The notes: generated by a model not told the origin, from the sequence alone. A stretch of DNA of 64,000 nucleotides from Saltatorellus ferox (GCA_007751475.1 CP036434.1:5585524-5649523), one strand, 5' to 3'; positions 1 to 9,113 are shown, counted from the stretch's first letter. Program-made: numbers and translations.

Positions 1-1
1 G

Positions 2-829
2 AGGATCCTGCGATCGGGCAAGCGGCGCGTCACGTTCCACAGCGAGGACGATGACCGGCTCAAGGAGCGCTACGCGGCCGTCAAGGAAGGGACCCACGTC
101 CGGGAGCACCCGCACGTCCGCGACGTGGCGTGCGCGGTCCAGGCCACGACCCGGCTGCTGGACCTGGCTGAACTCACCGGCAGGCCGATCCATATCCTCC
201 ATGTGTCCACCGCCGATGAGATCCGGCTGGTTCGCGAGCGCGACCTCGGTGAACTCGTCACGGTCGAGCTGACGCCGAACCACCTGTTTCTCACGGCGCC
301 CGACTGCTACGAAGGGCCCCACGGGACCTGGGCCCAGATGAACCCGCCGGTGCGCGACCGCGCGCACCAGGAAGTGCTGCGCGAGGCCGCCGCCGACGGC
401 ACCGCCGCCTGCATCGGGTCGGACCACGCGCCGCACACCCTGGAGGACAAGGCCAAGCCGTTTCCGGCGAGTTCGTCGGGCATCGCAGGCGTGCAGACGA
501 CGTTACCCCTGCTTCTGACGGCGGTTCGGGACGGCTGGCTGCGTCACGAGGACATCGTGCGACTCTGCGTTCAGGGGCCGAGTCGGGTCTACGGAGCGCG
601 TGATCGTGGCCCCCTGGCACCGGGCGCCCTCGGTCACGCGGTGCTCGTCGATCCGAGCGCCCGGGGTACGATCGGCGAGCGCCCCTTCCACAGCCGCGCC
701 GGACACACGCCGTTCGCCGACGTCGATCTGGCGGGCTGGCCGACCGCGACGGTCCTCCACGGGCGGGTCGCTTACCAGGGCGGCCAGCTCGTCGGCGAGC
801 GAAACGGCCAGCGAATCATCTTCCGGTAA
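2..829 (+). CDS. pyrC: Dihydroorotase, C-terminal part (5' end outside window)
   Basis: Dihydroorotase is a cytosolic zinc amidohydrolase that closes carbamoyl-aspartate to dihydroorotate in pyrimidine synthesis. The frame is open from base 2 with no start codon, so the N-terminal part, including the usual DxHxH metal motif, lies outside. Visible family marks are TFHSEDD, the metal-ligand strand PIHILHVSTADE, ELTPNHL, and the GSDHAPH motif that carries the catalytic Asp. The C-terminal return of the beta-sandwich (TVLHGRVAYQGGQLVGE) is typical of the longer class I-like enzymes. A weak hairpin at 864-881 follows the stop. The family is clear; whether it is an active PyrC or an inactive PyrC-like partner of PyrB cannot be told without the N-terminus. 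Confidence 0.9.
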   Translation, partial: RILRSGKRRVTFHSEDDDRLKERYAAVKEGTHVREHPHVRDVACAVQATTRLLDLAELTGRPIHILHVSTADEIRLVRERDLGELVTVELTPNHLFLTAPDCYEGPHGTWAQMNPPVRDRAHQEVLREAAADGTAACIGSDHAPHTLEDKAKPFPASSSGIAGVQTTLPLLLTAVRDGWLRHEDIVRLCVQGPSRVYGARDRGPLAPGALGHAVLVDPSARGTIGERPFHSRAGHTPFADVDLAGWPTATVLHGRVAYQGGQLVGERNGQRIIFR

Positions 830-1166
830 CCGCCGGGGAAGCCCGATCGAAGATAGTCGCTCACCCCGATCTGCCTCGGGGATGTTGAGCGCTGCGGAGA
901 ATCCGTCGATTGTTCCCGTGAAACACCGGGGTCGTCGTCGCTTGCCGCGCTCGTCCCCGGATAGAATCTTCCCCAAATTTAGAGCGGAAAGCCGTCTGCC
1001 CGACGCGCGCGTACGAACCCGCGCCTGGGGCGTCCGGCGGCTCTCACATGCTGCTCTCCACTGGGCCACCTGACCTTCGGTCGCCCACTCCCGAGGCCCC
1101 CCCAGGGGCTCCCCACTCCGGGGCTCCGACAGGGGACCCGACTCTCGGAACGAACTCCTTCAGTCC
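830..1166. other. Intergenic region, likely nqr operon promoter zone
   Basis: No gene is seen in these 337 bases. A short hairpin (CCCCGA/TCGGGG, 864-881) lies just after pyrC. A possible -10 box TAGAAT is at 962-967, but the TTGCCG upstream (942-947) is only 14 bases away, so the promoter is not convincing. The last 100 bases are G/C-rich with repeated GGGGCTCC words. No strong Shine-Dalgarno sequence precedes nqrA. Confidence 0.4.
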
Positions 1167-2516
1167 ATGGCCACGATCAAAGCCAAGCGAGGTCTCGATC
1201 TCCCGATCCACGGTGCCGTCAGCACCTCGGAAATCGTCAGTCGACTCGATGTGACCCGCGTTGCTCTCCTGCCCCAGGAGTGCTGGGGCGCCAAGGTGCG
1301 CCTCCTCGCCCAGGAAGGTGACGAGGTCCGCGTCGGAACGCCCCTCTTCGCGGACCGCCGCGACGAGAACGTCGTCTACGCCTCCCCCGCCGCAGGCAAG
1401 GTCTCCCACGTGTATCGCGGCCTGCGCCGCGCGGTGCTCGCGATCGAGATCGAAGTGAGCGGCTTCAAGGAGGCCGAGCCCTTCGAGCCGATGGACGTCG
1501 ACCGCTCCTCGGCCGAGGACATCAAGAACGCGCTGATCGGCTCGGGCCTCTGGCCCTCGCTGCGTCGTCGCCCCTTCGACAAGGTCGCGCAGACCACCGA
1601 CGAGCCCGCGGGCATCGTCGTGATGGCCTACGACTCGAGCCCCCTCGCGCCCGACCTCACGAAGGTGGTCGAAGGTCGCGACCAGGACATCGACGCGGGC
1701 CTCACGGCGCTCGCGAAGCTCACGAAGGGCAAGGTCCACGTGTGCGTCAAGAAGGGCGTGCAGTGGGGCAAGTTCTGCGAAGACGGCGTTCTCGTGCACC
1801 ACATGGAAGGCCCCCACCCGGTGGGCACCGCCGGCTTCGCGATCCACAAGCTCTGCCCGGCCGGCGCGAACCGCCCGGTCTGGTACGCCGGAATCCAGGA
1901 CGTGGCGGATATCGGCCAGCTGCTCCGGAGCGGCAAGCGCCCCACCGAGCGCGTCGTCGCCATCACCGGCCCGGCCGCCAAGACGCCGCAGCTCGTTCGA
2001 ACGCGCCCCGGGGCCGATCTGACGCAGCTCTGCAAGGACGCGTCTACGGCCAAGGTGACGCGCCTCGTCAACGGTTCGCCCCTCTGGGGCAAGAAGGCCG
2101 CCGAGGACAACCACTCGAACTACCTCGGCCGCTGGAACCAGCAGATCACCGTCCTCGAGGACGACGTCCAGCGCGACCTCATCGGCTGGGCCCTCCCCAT
2201 CAGCGGTCGCTACACCCAGACCAACACGGTCTTCGACAAGTTCTTCCGCAAGACCTTCAAGTACGACACCGACACGAACGGCAGCCTCCGCGCCATCGTT
2301 CCGATCGGTCAGTACGAGTCCGTGATGCCGCTCGACGTCCTCGCGACCCAGCTCATCAAGGCACTGGCCTCCAACGACATGGAGAGCGCCGAGAAGCTCG
2401 GCGTCCTGGAGCTCGCCGAGGAAGACCTCGCGCTCTGTCAGTTCGTCGACCCGTCCAAAGTCCCGATCACCGACATGCTCCGTGACATGCTGACCACCAT
2501 CGAGAAGGAAGGCTAG
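1167..2516 (+). CDS. nqrA: Na+-translocating NADH:quinone reductase subunit A
   Basis: NqrA is the peripheral cytoplasmic subunit of the Na+-pumping NADH:ubiquinone oxidoreductase and contributes to the quinone-reducing side. The protein is 449 aa, the normal family length, and starts MATIKAKRGLDLPI as NqrA proteins do (a lipoyl-like barrel domain in the first 100 residues, with GDEVRVGTPLF and SPAAGKV). It has no signal peptide or membrane segment, as expected. It opens a six-gene operon; nqrB starts 4 bases after its stop. The chosen ATG gives the conserved N-terminus, although the ribosome site is weak. Confidence 0.95.
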   Translation: MATIKAKRGLDLPIHGAVSTSEIVSRLDVTRVALLPQECWGAKVRLLAQEGDEVRVGTPLFADRRDENVVYASPAAGKVSHVYRGLRRAVLAIEIEVSGFKEAEPFEPMDVDRSSAEDIKNALIGSGLWPSLRRRPFDKVAQTTDEPAGIVVMAYDSSPLAPDLTKVVEGRDQDIDAGLTALAKLTKGKVHVCVKKGVQWGKFCEDGVLVHHMEGPHPVGTAGFAIHKLCPAGANRPVWYAGIQDVADIGQLLRSGKRPTERVVAITGPAAKTPQLVRTRPGADLTQLCKDASTAKVTRLVNGSPLWGKKAAEDNHSNYLGRWNQQITVLEDDVQRDLIGWALPISGRYTQTNTVFDKFFRKTFKYDTDTNGSLRAIVPIGQYESVMPLDVLATQLIKALASNDMESAEKLGVLELAEEDLALCQFVDPSKVPITDMLRDMLTTIEKEG

Positions 2517-2520
2517 CCAC

Positions 2521-3756
2521 ATGAAGTTCCTACGCAACACGCTCGACAAGGTCGAGCCGCTCTTCCACAAGGGCGGAAAGCTCGAGAAGCTGTACCCCGC
2601 CTACGAGGCCGCGGACACCTTCCTCTACACGCCGGGGCACAAGACCGCCTCGGGTCCCCACATCCGTGATGGCATCGACCTGAAGCGCATGATGATCATG
2701 GTGGTCATCGCGCTCATCCCGGCGACGCTGTTCGGCATGTGGAACGTCGGATTCCAGCACTACCGCGCGACGGTGGACTGGAACGCCGCGCCGCTGGACC
2801 CGAACATCCTCTCGATGCTCTTCTACGGAGCGCTGAAGTTCCTGCCGGTCTACGCGGTCACGATCGCGGTCGGTGGCACGATCGAGGCGATCTTCTCGAT
2901 CATCCGCAAGCACGAGATCAACGAGGGCTTCCTCGTCACGTCCCTCTTGTTCCCGCTGACCCTGCCGCCGGACATTCCGCTCTGGCAGGTCGGCATCGGC
3001 ATCGCGTTCGGCGTGATCATCGGCAAGGAGATCTTCGGCGGCACGGGGATGAACATCCTCAACCCGGCGCTGACGGCGCGGATCTTCCTGTACTTCGCCT
3101 ACCCGGTGGAGATCTCCGGTGACCGCGTGTGGATCTCAGGCGCAGGCGTGCCCGCGGGCACCGAGGGCGCGTGGATCGACGGTGCGACCGGCGCGACGCC
3201 GCTGGGCTACTTCGCGTCCAACGGCGCGGCCACCGACGCGATGGCCCAGGCGAACGAACTCGGTATCTCCTGGTTCGACGCGTTCATGGGCTGGATCCCC
3301 GGCTCCATGGGCGAGACCTCGACCGCGATGTGCCTCATCGGCGCCGCGGTCCTGATCTTCAGCAAGGTCGGCAGCTGGCGCATCATGCTCAGCTGCGGTC
3401 TCGGCATGGTGCTCTTCACCCTGCTCCTGAACGCCTTCGCTCCGGCCGCCGAAGCCGGCGCCGCCAGCCACTACATGACGCTTCCGCCCCACTGGCACTT
3501 CGTCATCGGCTCCTTCGCCTTCGGCTCCATCTTCATGGCCACCGACCCCGTCTCCGCCGCCCAGACCAACACGGGTCGGTGGATCTACGGCTTCATGGTC
3601 GGCGCGCTGACCGTTCTCGTCCGGGTGCTCAACCCCGCCTACCCCGCGGGAATCATGCTCGCGATCATCTTCATGAACGTGTTTGCCCCGCTCATCGACC
3701 ACTACGTAATGAAGGCGAACATTCGCCGTCGGGAGGTGCGCCTTGGACTTCAGTAA
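2521..3756 (+). CDS. nqrB: Na+-translocating NADH:quinone reductase subunit B
   Basis: NqrB is a membrane subunit of Na+-NQR that carries a covalently bound FMN and riboflavin and forms part of the Na+ path. The protein is 411 aa with about ten hydrophobic segments starting near residue 56. The flavinylation motif DGATGAT lies at residues 220-226, so Thr226 is the expected FMN-phosphodiester site loaded by ApbE, whose gene is downstream in this window. The last 14 bases overlap the start of nqrC, which suggests translational coupling. Related RnfD proteins are shorter and lack the NqrA/F neighbours. Confidence 0.95.
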   Translation: MKFLRNTLDKVEPLFHKGGKLEKLYPAYEAADTFLYTPGHKTASGPHIRDGIDLKRMMIMVVIALIPATLFGMWNVGFQHYRATVDWNAAPLDPNILSMLFYGALKFLPVYAVTIAVGGTIEAIFSIIRKHEINEGFLVTSLLFPLTLPPDIPLWQVGIGIAFGVIIGKEIFGGTGMNILNPALTARIFLYFAYPVEISGDRVWISGAGVPAGTEGAWIDGATGATPLGYFASNGAATDAMAQANELGISWFDAFMGWIPGSMGETSTAMCLIGAAVLIFSKVGSWRIMLSCGLGMVLFTLLLNAFAPAAEAGAASHYMTLPPHWHFVIGSFAFGSIFMATDPVSAAQTNTGRWIYGFMVGALTVLVRVLNPAYPAGIMLAIIFMNVFAPLIDHYVMKANIRRREVRLGLQ

Positions 3757-4504
3757 CAAGTACGTCATCGGCTTCGCCGTGGGCATCTGCGTCGTTTGCT
3801 CGGCGCTCGTTTCCTTCTTCGCCGTCTCCCTGGGCGCACGTCAGGACGCAAACAAGGTCCTCGACCAGCAGCGTCAGGTCGTGACGGTGGCCGGCCTGGC
3901 CGCACCGGGCGAGGCGCTGACCCAGGAGCGCGTCGACGAGATCTTCAAGGACATCCAGCCCCGCGTTATCGATCGAAAGACCGGCGAGTACATCGACGTT
4001 TCGGTCGAGGACGTGGATCCCATTCGCATGGCGAAGGACCCCGAGACGTCCGAGGAGACGCCCGAGGCCTTCAAGGGCGCTCAGATCGCACGCCTCCCCG
4101 ACCAGCTCGAGGTCTTCGAGGTCACCAAGCCCGGCTCGGAGTCCATCGTGCTCCCGATCCACGGCAAGGGCCTCTGGTCGACCATGTACGGCTACCTCTC
4201 CATCAAGCGCGACCTCTCCGGCGTCGTCGGCATCACCTTCTACAGCCACGGCGAGACGCCGGGCCTCGGCGGTGAGATCGACAACAAGGCGTGGCAGGCG
4301 AGCTGGATCGACCGCGCCATCTACGACGCGGAAGGTGACGTCGAGCTCGGCGTCGTCAAGGCGAACGCACCGCGAAACCCCGACTACCAGGTCGACGGGC
4401 TCTCGGGCGCCACGATTACCACGAAGGGCGTCGACGCCACCATCAAGCTCTGGCTCGGTCCCGCCGGCTACGGCCCGTACCTCCAAAGGATCCAAGGCAA
4501 CTGA
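3743..4504 (+). CDS. nqrC: Na+-translocating NADH:quinone reductase subunit C
   Basis: NqrC is a single-span subunit of Na+-NQR with a large periplasmic FMN-binding domain that holds a second covalent FMN. The protein is 253 aa. One membrane segment spans about residues 7-30, and the flavinylation motif SGATITT is at residues 221-227, with Thr224 as the likely attachment site. The start is TTG at 3743, inside the end of nqrB, chosen because GGGAGG lies just upstream and the N-terminus MDFSNKYVIGF matches the family. Like NqrB it depends on ApbE. Confidence 0.94.
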   Translation: MDFSNKYVIGFAVGICVVCSALVSFFAVSLGARQDANKVLDQQRQVVTVAGLAAPGEALTQERVDEIFKDIQPRVIDRKTGEYIDVSVEDVDPIRMAKDPETSEETPEAFKGAQIARLPDQLEVFEVTKPGSESIVLPIHGKGLWSTMYGYLSIKRDLSGVVGITFYSHGETPGLGGEIDNKAWQASWIDRAIYDAEGDVELGVVKANAPRNPDYQVDGLSGATITTKGVDATIKLWLGPAGYGPYLQRIQGN

Positions 4505-4545
4505 TTCGCAGGGGCCACGGAGTTCGCTCCGCCCCCACTTCCATC

Positions 4546-5169
4546 ATGGATAAGAAAACCAAATCGATCCTGCTCGACCCGCTGGCCGAGAAGAACCCGA
4601 TCACCCTCCAGGTGCTCGGGATCTGCTCTGCCCTCGCGGTGACGACCAAGCTGGAGACCGCGCTCGTGATGAGCGCCGCCGTGACGTTCGTGCTCATCTG
4701 CTCGAACGCCATCATCTCGATGCTGCGGAACAAGATCCCCGGCAGCATCCGCATCATCGCCCAGCTCGCCATCATCGCCTCGCTGGTGATCGTGGCGGAC
4801 CAGATCCTGAAGGCGTTCCTGTTCGACGTCTCCAAGGGCCTCTCGGTCTACGTCGGCCTCATCATCACCAACTGCATCGTCATGGGCAGGGCCGAGGCCT
4901 TCGCCATGGGCAACCCGCCGGGCAAGTCCGCGATCGACGGCTTCGCCAACGCGATGGGCTACAGCGTCGTGCTGATCTACGTGGCGCTCTTCCGCGAGCT
5001 TCTCGGCTCGGGCAAGGTGCTCGGCTACACGGTCTTCGCCAGCGTCCGTGACGGCGGCTGGTACGTCCCCAACGGCCTCATGGTTCTCGCCCCCGGCGCG
5101 TTCTTCCTGATCGGGTTCCTGATCTGGGTCCAGCGCTCCCTCACCCCGACCCTTCAGGAGGCCGAGTAG
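4546..5169 (+). CDS. nqrD: Na+-translocating NADH:quinone reductase subunit D
   Basis: NqrD is a six-helix membrane subunit. With NqrE it forms an inverted pair that holds an intramembrane iron centre. The protein is 207 aa. The two conserved cysteines are visible as Cys27 (LGICSALAVT) and Cys110 (IITNCIVMGRAEAFA). The motif GNPPGKSAIDG is also typical. The gene begins 41 bases after nqrC and ends TAGTG, its stop sharing one base with the GTG start of nqrE. RnfE is the close paralogue; the nqrABC and nqrF neighbours decide for NqrD. Confidence 0.95.
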   Translation: MDKKTKSILLDPLAEKNPITLQVLGICSALAVTTKLETALVMSAAVTFVLICSNAIISMLRNKIPGSIRIIAQLAIIASLVIVADQILKAFLFDVSKGLSVYVGLIITNCIVMGRAEAFAMGNPPGKSAIDGFANAMGYSVVLIYVALFRELLGSGKVLGYTVFASVRDGGWYVPNGLMVLAPGAFFLIGFLIWVQRSLTPTLQEAE

Positions 5170-5786
5170 TGGATCTCATCAACCTCGCGCTGAAGGCGAT
5201 CTTCGTCGAGAACATCGCCCTCGCGTTCTTCCTGGGGATGTGCTCGTTCCTGGCCGTCTCGAAGAAGGTAGACACCGCCATGGGCCTCGGACTCGCGGTC
5301 GTCTTCGTTCTCACGGTGACGACGCCGCTGAACGCGTTCATCCAGAACTACGTCCTCAAGGAGGGCGCACTCGCCTGGGCCATGGGCGAAGAGGCCGCGT
5401 CGAAGTACGACCTCTCCTTCCTCGGGTTCATGACCTTCATCGCGACCATCGCAGCGACCGTCCAGGTCGTCGAGATGGCGATCGACAAGTTCGCGCCCGC
5501 GCTCTACACGGCGCTCGGCGTGTTCCTCCCGCTCATCGCCGTGAACTGTGCGATCCTGGGATCGTCGCTCTTCATGGTCGAGCGCGAGTACGACGTCGTC
5601 GAGTCCGCTGTGTTCGGTTTTGGTTCTGGCGTCGGATTTTGGCTTGCGATCATCGCTCTGGCCGCGATCCGCGAAAAGCTCAAGTACAGCAACGTCCCGC
5701 CAGGCCTCCGCGGCCTCGGGCTCACCTTCATGGTCGCCGGTCTGATGGCCATGGGTTTCATGATTTTCGGGGGGATTCAGCTCTAG
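5169..5786 (+). CDS. nqrE: Na+-translocating NADH:quinone reductase subunit E
   Basis: NqrE is the six-helix partner of NqrD and supplies the other two ligands of the intramembrane iron centre. The protein is 205 aa and starts with GTG, overlapping the nqrD stop by one base. Conserved cysteines are Cys25 (FLGMCSFLAVSKK) and Cys127 (IAVNCAILG). The presence of all four Cys in NqrD and NqrE, plus a candidate NqrM for iron loading in the same window, indicates a functional complex. nqrF follows after 62 bases. Confidence 0.95.
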   Translation: MDLINLALKAIFVENIALAFFLGMCSFLAVSKKVDTAMGLGLAVVFVLTVTTPLNAFIQNYVLKEGALAWAMGEEAASKYDLSFLGFMTFIATIAATVQVVEMAIDKFAPALYTALGVFLPLIAVNCAILGSSLFMVEREYDVVESAVFGFGSGVGFWLAIIALAAIREKLKYSNVPPGLRGLGLTFMVAGLMAMGFMIFGGIQL

Positions 5787-5848
5787 GGAGAGCCGAGCCG
5801 ATGTCCTCCGACAGGCTTCGGTTCAGCCATCACTAGCTACCAACAACC

Positions 5849-7078
5849 ATGTCTACATTCTTCCTAGGCGTCGGCGCATTCACCCTGGTTGCGCTCTTCA
5901 TCGTCAGCATCCTTTTGATCGCGCGGTCCCAGCTGGTCTCCAGCGGTGCCGTCAAGATCATCGTCAACGGGGACGAGAGCAACCCGATCGAGGCGAAGGC
6001 TGGCGGTACGCTCCTCGCGACGCTCGCCGATCGCAAGATCTTCATTCCGTCGGCCTGCGGCGGCGGTGGCACCTGCGCCCAGTGCCTCGTGACCATCAGC
6101 GAAGGCGGCGGCGACCTCCTCCCCACCGAGGAAGGTCACATCACCCGCGGCATGGCCAAGGAAGGCTGCCGCCTGTCCTGCCAGGTCAAGGTGAAGAACG
6201 ACATGCGGATCCGCGTGCCGGACTCGGTCTTCTCCGTGAAGAAGTGGGAGTGCGAGGTCGTCTCGAACGGCAACGTCGCCACCTTCATCAAGGAGTTCAA
6301 GGTCCGCCTGCCGAAGGGCGAGAAGATCGACTTCACGTCGGGCGACTACATCCAGATCGAGATCCCGCCCCACGACATCCAGTACAAGGACTTCGACGTG
6401 GAGACCGAGTACCGCGGCGACTGGGACAAGTTCAACCTCTGGCAGTTCCGCTCCAAGACGGACGAGATGGTCGAGCGCGCCTATTCCATGGCCAACTACC
6501 CGGCCGAGGGGGACGACATCGTCATGCTCAACGTCCGGATCGCGTCGCCGCCGCCGCGCATGCCCGACGTTCCGCCGGGTAAGGGCAGCAGCTACATCTT
6601 CGCGCAGAAGCCCGGGGACAAGGTGACCGTCTCGGGCCCGTTCGGCGAGTTCCACATCAAGAAGACGGACCGCGAGATGATCTTCATCGGCGGTGGCGCT
6701 GGCATGGCGCCGCTGCGGAGCCACATCATGCGGATGCTGGAGACCGAGAAGACGGACCGGAAGATGTCCTACTGGTACGGCGCCCGTTCGCTCCGCGAGA
6801 TGTTCTACGTCGAGGACTTCGATCGTCTCGCCAAGGAGAACGACAACTTCCAGTGGCACGTCGCGCTCTCGGAGCCGCAGCCCGAGGACAACTGGGAGGG
6901 CTACACCGGCTTCATCCACCAGGTCGTTCTTGCGGAGTACCTGTCGAAGCACCCGGCGCCCGAGGAGTGTGAGTACTACCTCTGCGGTCCGCCGATGATG
7001 AACCAGGCCGTTCTCAAGATGCTCGATGACCTCGGCGTCGATCCGGAGATGATCGACCTCGACGACTTCGGTGGATAG
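5849..7078 (+). CDS. nqrF: Na+-translocating NADH:quinone reductase subunit F
   Basis: NqrF is the electron-entry subunit: it oxidises NADH through FAD and passes electrons to a [2Fe-2S] cluster. The protein is 409 aa. An N-terminal membrane anchor spans about residues 6-26. The ferredoxin domain has Cys70, Cys76, Cys79 and Cys111 (CGGGGTCAQC and CRLSC). The FAD-binding motif RAYSMANYP starts at residue 210, an NADH-binding FIGGGAGMAPLRSH stretch follows near residue 276, and YLCGPPMMNQAV lies near the end. It is the last gene of the operon; a strong hairpin starts just after the stop. Confidence 0.96.
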   Translation: MSTFFLGVGAFTLVALFIVSILLIARSQLVSSGAVKIIVNGDESNPIEAKAGGTLLATLADRKIFIPSACGGGGTCAQCLVTISEGGGDLLPTEEGHITRGMAKEGCRLSCQVKVKNDMRIRVPDSVFSVKKWECEVVSNGNVATFIKEFKVRLPKGEKIDFTSGDYIQIEIPPHDIQYKDFDVETEYRGDWDKFNLWQFRSKTDEMVERAYSMANYPAEGDDIVMLNVRIASPPPRMPDVPPGKGSSYIFAQKPGDKVTVSGPFGEFHIKKTDREMIFIGGGAGMAPLRSHIMRMLETEKTDRKMSYWYGARSLREMFYVEDFDRLAKENDNFQWHVALSEPQPEDNWEGYTGFIHQVVLAEYLSKHPAPEECEYYLCGPPMMNQAVLKMLDDLGVDPEMIDLDDFGG

Positions 7079-7103
7079 AGGTACCCCCAGGGGGGGCACC
7101 TCT
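7077..7103. terminator. Hairpin after nqrF, possible terminator
   Basis: AGAGGTACCCCC (7077-7088) pairs with GGGGGCACCTCT (7092-7103) over 12 positions with one mismatch, leaving a 3-base loop. It begins on the nqrF stop codon. No T-run follows, so it may protect the 3' end or pause polymerase rather than terminate by the classic intrinsic route. A second hairpin (7126-7145) is 22 bases downstream. Confidence 0.5.
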
Positions 7104-7125
7104 ACCCACCTCAGATATTCATGGG

Positions 7126-7145
7126 ACATCCGCTGACGCGGATGT
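7126..7145. repeat. Intergenic palindrome CATCCGC-N4-GCGGATG, copy 1
   Basis: ACATCCGC and GCGGATGT form a perfect 8-bp stem around the loop TGAC. The same core, CATCCGC-N4-GCGGATG, occurs at 18139-18158 (loop GTCA, the reverse orientation) and at 59453-59476 (loop TTAC), always intergenic and always beside other hairpins. I read this as a small repeat of this genome. Confidence 0.55.
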
Positions 7146-7300
7146 GCCGTGGGGGGTCTCGGGCCTTGCGGCTTGTGCCCATGTCGGCTGGCTCCTGCCT
7201 GGGGGCTGGCCGTTCTTTTTTGGCTTCACCCCGGCGCGTCCCGCTCTTCGTCCATGGGTCGATTGTCTGTCCTCGCCTCTGTCCGTCCGTTGGCCCTGTC

Positions 7301-8377
7301 ATGAATCGATTCTTCGTTGCTGCTGGTCTTGTCCTGGCTTCGTCCTGTTCCAGCGAGGTGGAGACCTCTGGGTTTGTCTCCCTGGGTGGGAAGTGCATGG
7401 GCACTTCCTGGTCGGCGGTGGTTGAGGTGCCTCGCGGGACGTCTGGAAAGGGGCTTGGGGGGCTGATTCAAGGACGGCTCGACGCGGTGGATCTCGCCAT
7501 GAGCACCTGGAAGGAAGGGAGCGATCTCAGTCGGTTCAATCGTGCTGGGGCCGGAGACGAGGTGGCGGTTGGCCAGCTCACCCTCGACGTCATGGCGCTT
7601 TGTGGCCCCCTCGTCGAAGTCACCGGTGGGGCTTTTGACCCTACCGTTCGGCCGCTCGTCGAGGTTTGGGGGTTTGGCTCCTACGACGACGTCGAGGATC
7701 CCTCCCCGGAGGAGATTCAGGCGGCGCTGGGCCTCGTGGGGTGGGGCGGGGTCGAGGTCCGCGACGGGGCTCTGGTGAAGGCTCGGGACGGCATCGAGGT
7801 GGATCTTTCGGCCGTCGCCAAGGGGTATGCGGTCGATCTCGCGGCGGCGGCTTTGGTCCAGGCCGGCGCTTCCCACTTCTTGCTCGAGTGCGGCGGCGAG
7901 ATGGTCCTTCGCGGCAAGAACACCTCCGGCGAGATGTGGCGCGTCGGGATCGACGATCCCCTGCTGCCCGAAGGTGCGGATCCCCTCTCCCCCATGAACT
8001 TTGCGCCACGGCCGCCTTTTGCCCGGCTCTCCCTGACGGGCAGCGCGGTGGCGACCAGCGGCGATTATCGCAACGTTCGCAAGGTCGAGGGTCGGATCGT
8101 CGCGCACGCCATCGATCCGAGGACGGGGCAGCCGATCGATCACGACCTCGCTTCCGTCACCGTGGTCGCCGATTCTTGCGCGCGGGCGGATGCCCTGGCG
8201 ACCGCAGCGCTCGTGCTGGGGCCCGACAGGGCGCTTGCGCTTCTGGAATCCGAGGCTGGCGTCGAAGGCTACTTGCTGACCCGGGTTCGCGAGGGCGAGA
8301 AAACGACCCTCGCCGTCACCATGACCCCGGGGATGGAGGCGCTCGTCATGCCTCCGATTCCCGGCCAAGGGAAGTGA
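7301..8377 (+). CDS. apbE: FAD:protein FMN transferase (ApbE), probable lipoprotein
   Basis: ApbE is a periplasmic Mg2+-dependent enzyme that cleaves FAD and attaches FMN to a Thr in target proteins, here expected to be NqrB and NqrC. The frame is open further up, but the ATG at 7301 is chosen because it gives a lipoprotein-like signal (MNRFFVAAGL, then LASSC with Cys16); this makes 358 aa, the normal family length. Family marks are MGTSW, the core EVDLSAVAKGYAVD, and the metal/FAD motif HAIDPRTGQPID. It follows the nqr operon by about 220 bases of hairpin-rich sequence. Its last 32 bases overlap the end of the convergent amidohydrolase gene. Confidence 0.92.
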   Translation: MNRFFVAAGLVLASSCSSEVETSGFVSLGGKCMGTSWSAVVEVPRGTSGKGLGGLIQGRLDAVDLAMSTWKEGSDLSRFNRAGAGDEVAVGQLTLDVMALCGPLVEVTGGAFDPTVRPLVEVWGFGSYDDVEDPSPEEIQAALGLVGWGGVEVRDGALVKARDGIEVDLSAVAKGYAVDLAAAALVQAGASHFLLECGGEMVLRGKNTSGEMWRVGIDDPLLPEGADPLSPMNFAPRPPFARLSLTGSAVATSGDYRNVRKVEGRIVAHAIDPRTGQPIDHDLASVTVVADSCARADALATAALVLGPDRALALLESEAGVEGYLLTRVREGEKTTLAVTMTPGMEALVMPPIPGQGK

Positions 8378-9113
8378 GGACCGCGGCCGTGAAATCGGCC
8401 TGGAGTGTGGTCCAGAAAGCTCGGCCCGCGTCGGAGTGGTCCTGGGCGAAGGCTTGGGATATCTCCAGTTCGATCCCTGCGTAGAGATCGTCGGGGTAGC
8501 GCTCACGCAGGACGAGCGCGATGCAGTCCGACGTGCCGAGGTAGGGCTCGTTCCAGCGAGTCCTGAGGTCCGGGCGCCTCGACTGGAGCGCGTGCTGGAG
8601 ACGCTCGGCGAAGGCCCGCTCCCTCGGCCGGGCCGGGTCGAAGAGAAGGCCAACATCGACGTCGCGAACGACCCCGTGGAAGACCGGCGTGAACGAGTGA
8701 GCCGCAAAATGGAGGACCGGCCGTCCCTCCGCGATCGGGGCCTCGGCGGCAGCCAGGACGCGGTCGCGGTGCGGCTTCCAGAAGAGCTCGATCGCCTCCC
8801 GCTGACGATCAACAGGCATCGCACGGCTGAACTCGGACAGCCGCTCGGGGTGGTCCGCCGAACGGTTCGTATCCACGAGGAGCCGCGTCACCGGCTGGAC
8901 GATCGGCTCCACGCCCAGGGCGGAACCGAGGGCCTTCCCGTAGTCGAGCGAGCCGAAATCGATCCCCCTGTGCGAATCCAGGATCGGCTCCGGCACCGTG
9001 AAGACGTCCGAGAACGCCTCCGGAATCTCACGGCCCGCGTGCTCGCAGGACACCACGATGGCCGGCGCTCTGGCCAGGACCGGCGGAGGGCCGGCGGAAG
9101 GATTCGATCCCAC
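8346..9113 (-). CDS. N-formylglutamate amidohydrolase family protein
   Basis: This family (PF05013) is a zinc hydrolase fold that removes formyl or other acyl groups from amino acids; the classic member turns N-formyl-glutamate into glutamate and formate in histidine breakdown. The 255-aa protein shows SCEHAGREIP near the N-terminus, the DSHRGIDFGS stretch, VDTNRS and HFAAHSFTP, all typical. The frame stays open upstream, but no ATG, GTG or TTG is found there before the divergent gene, so the GTG at 9113 is the best start. No hut genes are nearby. It lies divergent from a peptidase-RimK-GCS2 operon, which suggests it acts on an amide made or handled by that cluster. Substrate unknown. Confidence 0.82.
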   Translation of the reverse strand: MGSNPSAGPPPVLARAPAIVVSCEHAGREIPEAFSDVFTVPEPILDSHRGIDFGSLDYGKALGSALGVEPIVQPVTRLLVDTNRSADHPERLSEFSRAMPVDRQREAIELFWKPHRDRVLAAAEAPIAEGRPVLHFAAHSFTPVFHGVVRDVDVGLLFDPARPRERAFAERLQHALQSRRPDLRTRWNEPYLGTSDCIALVLRERYPDDLYAGIELEISQAFAQDHSDAGRAFWTTLQADFTAAVLTSLGRESEA

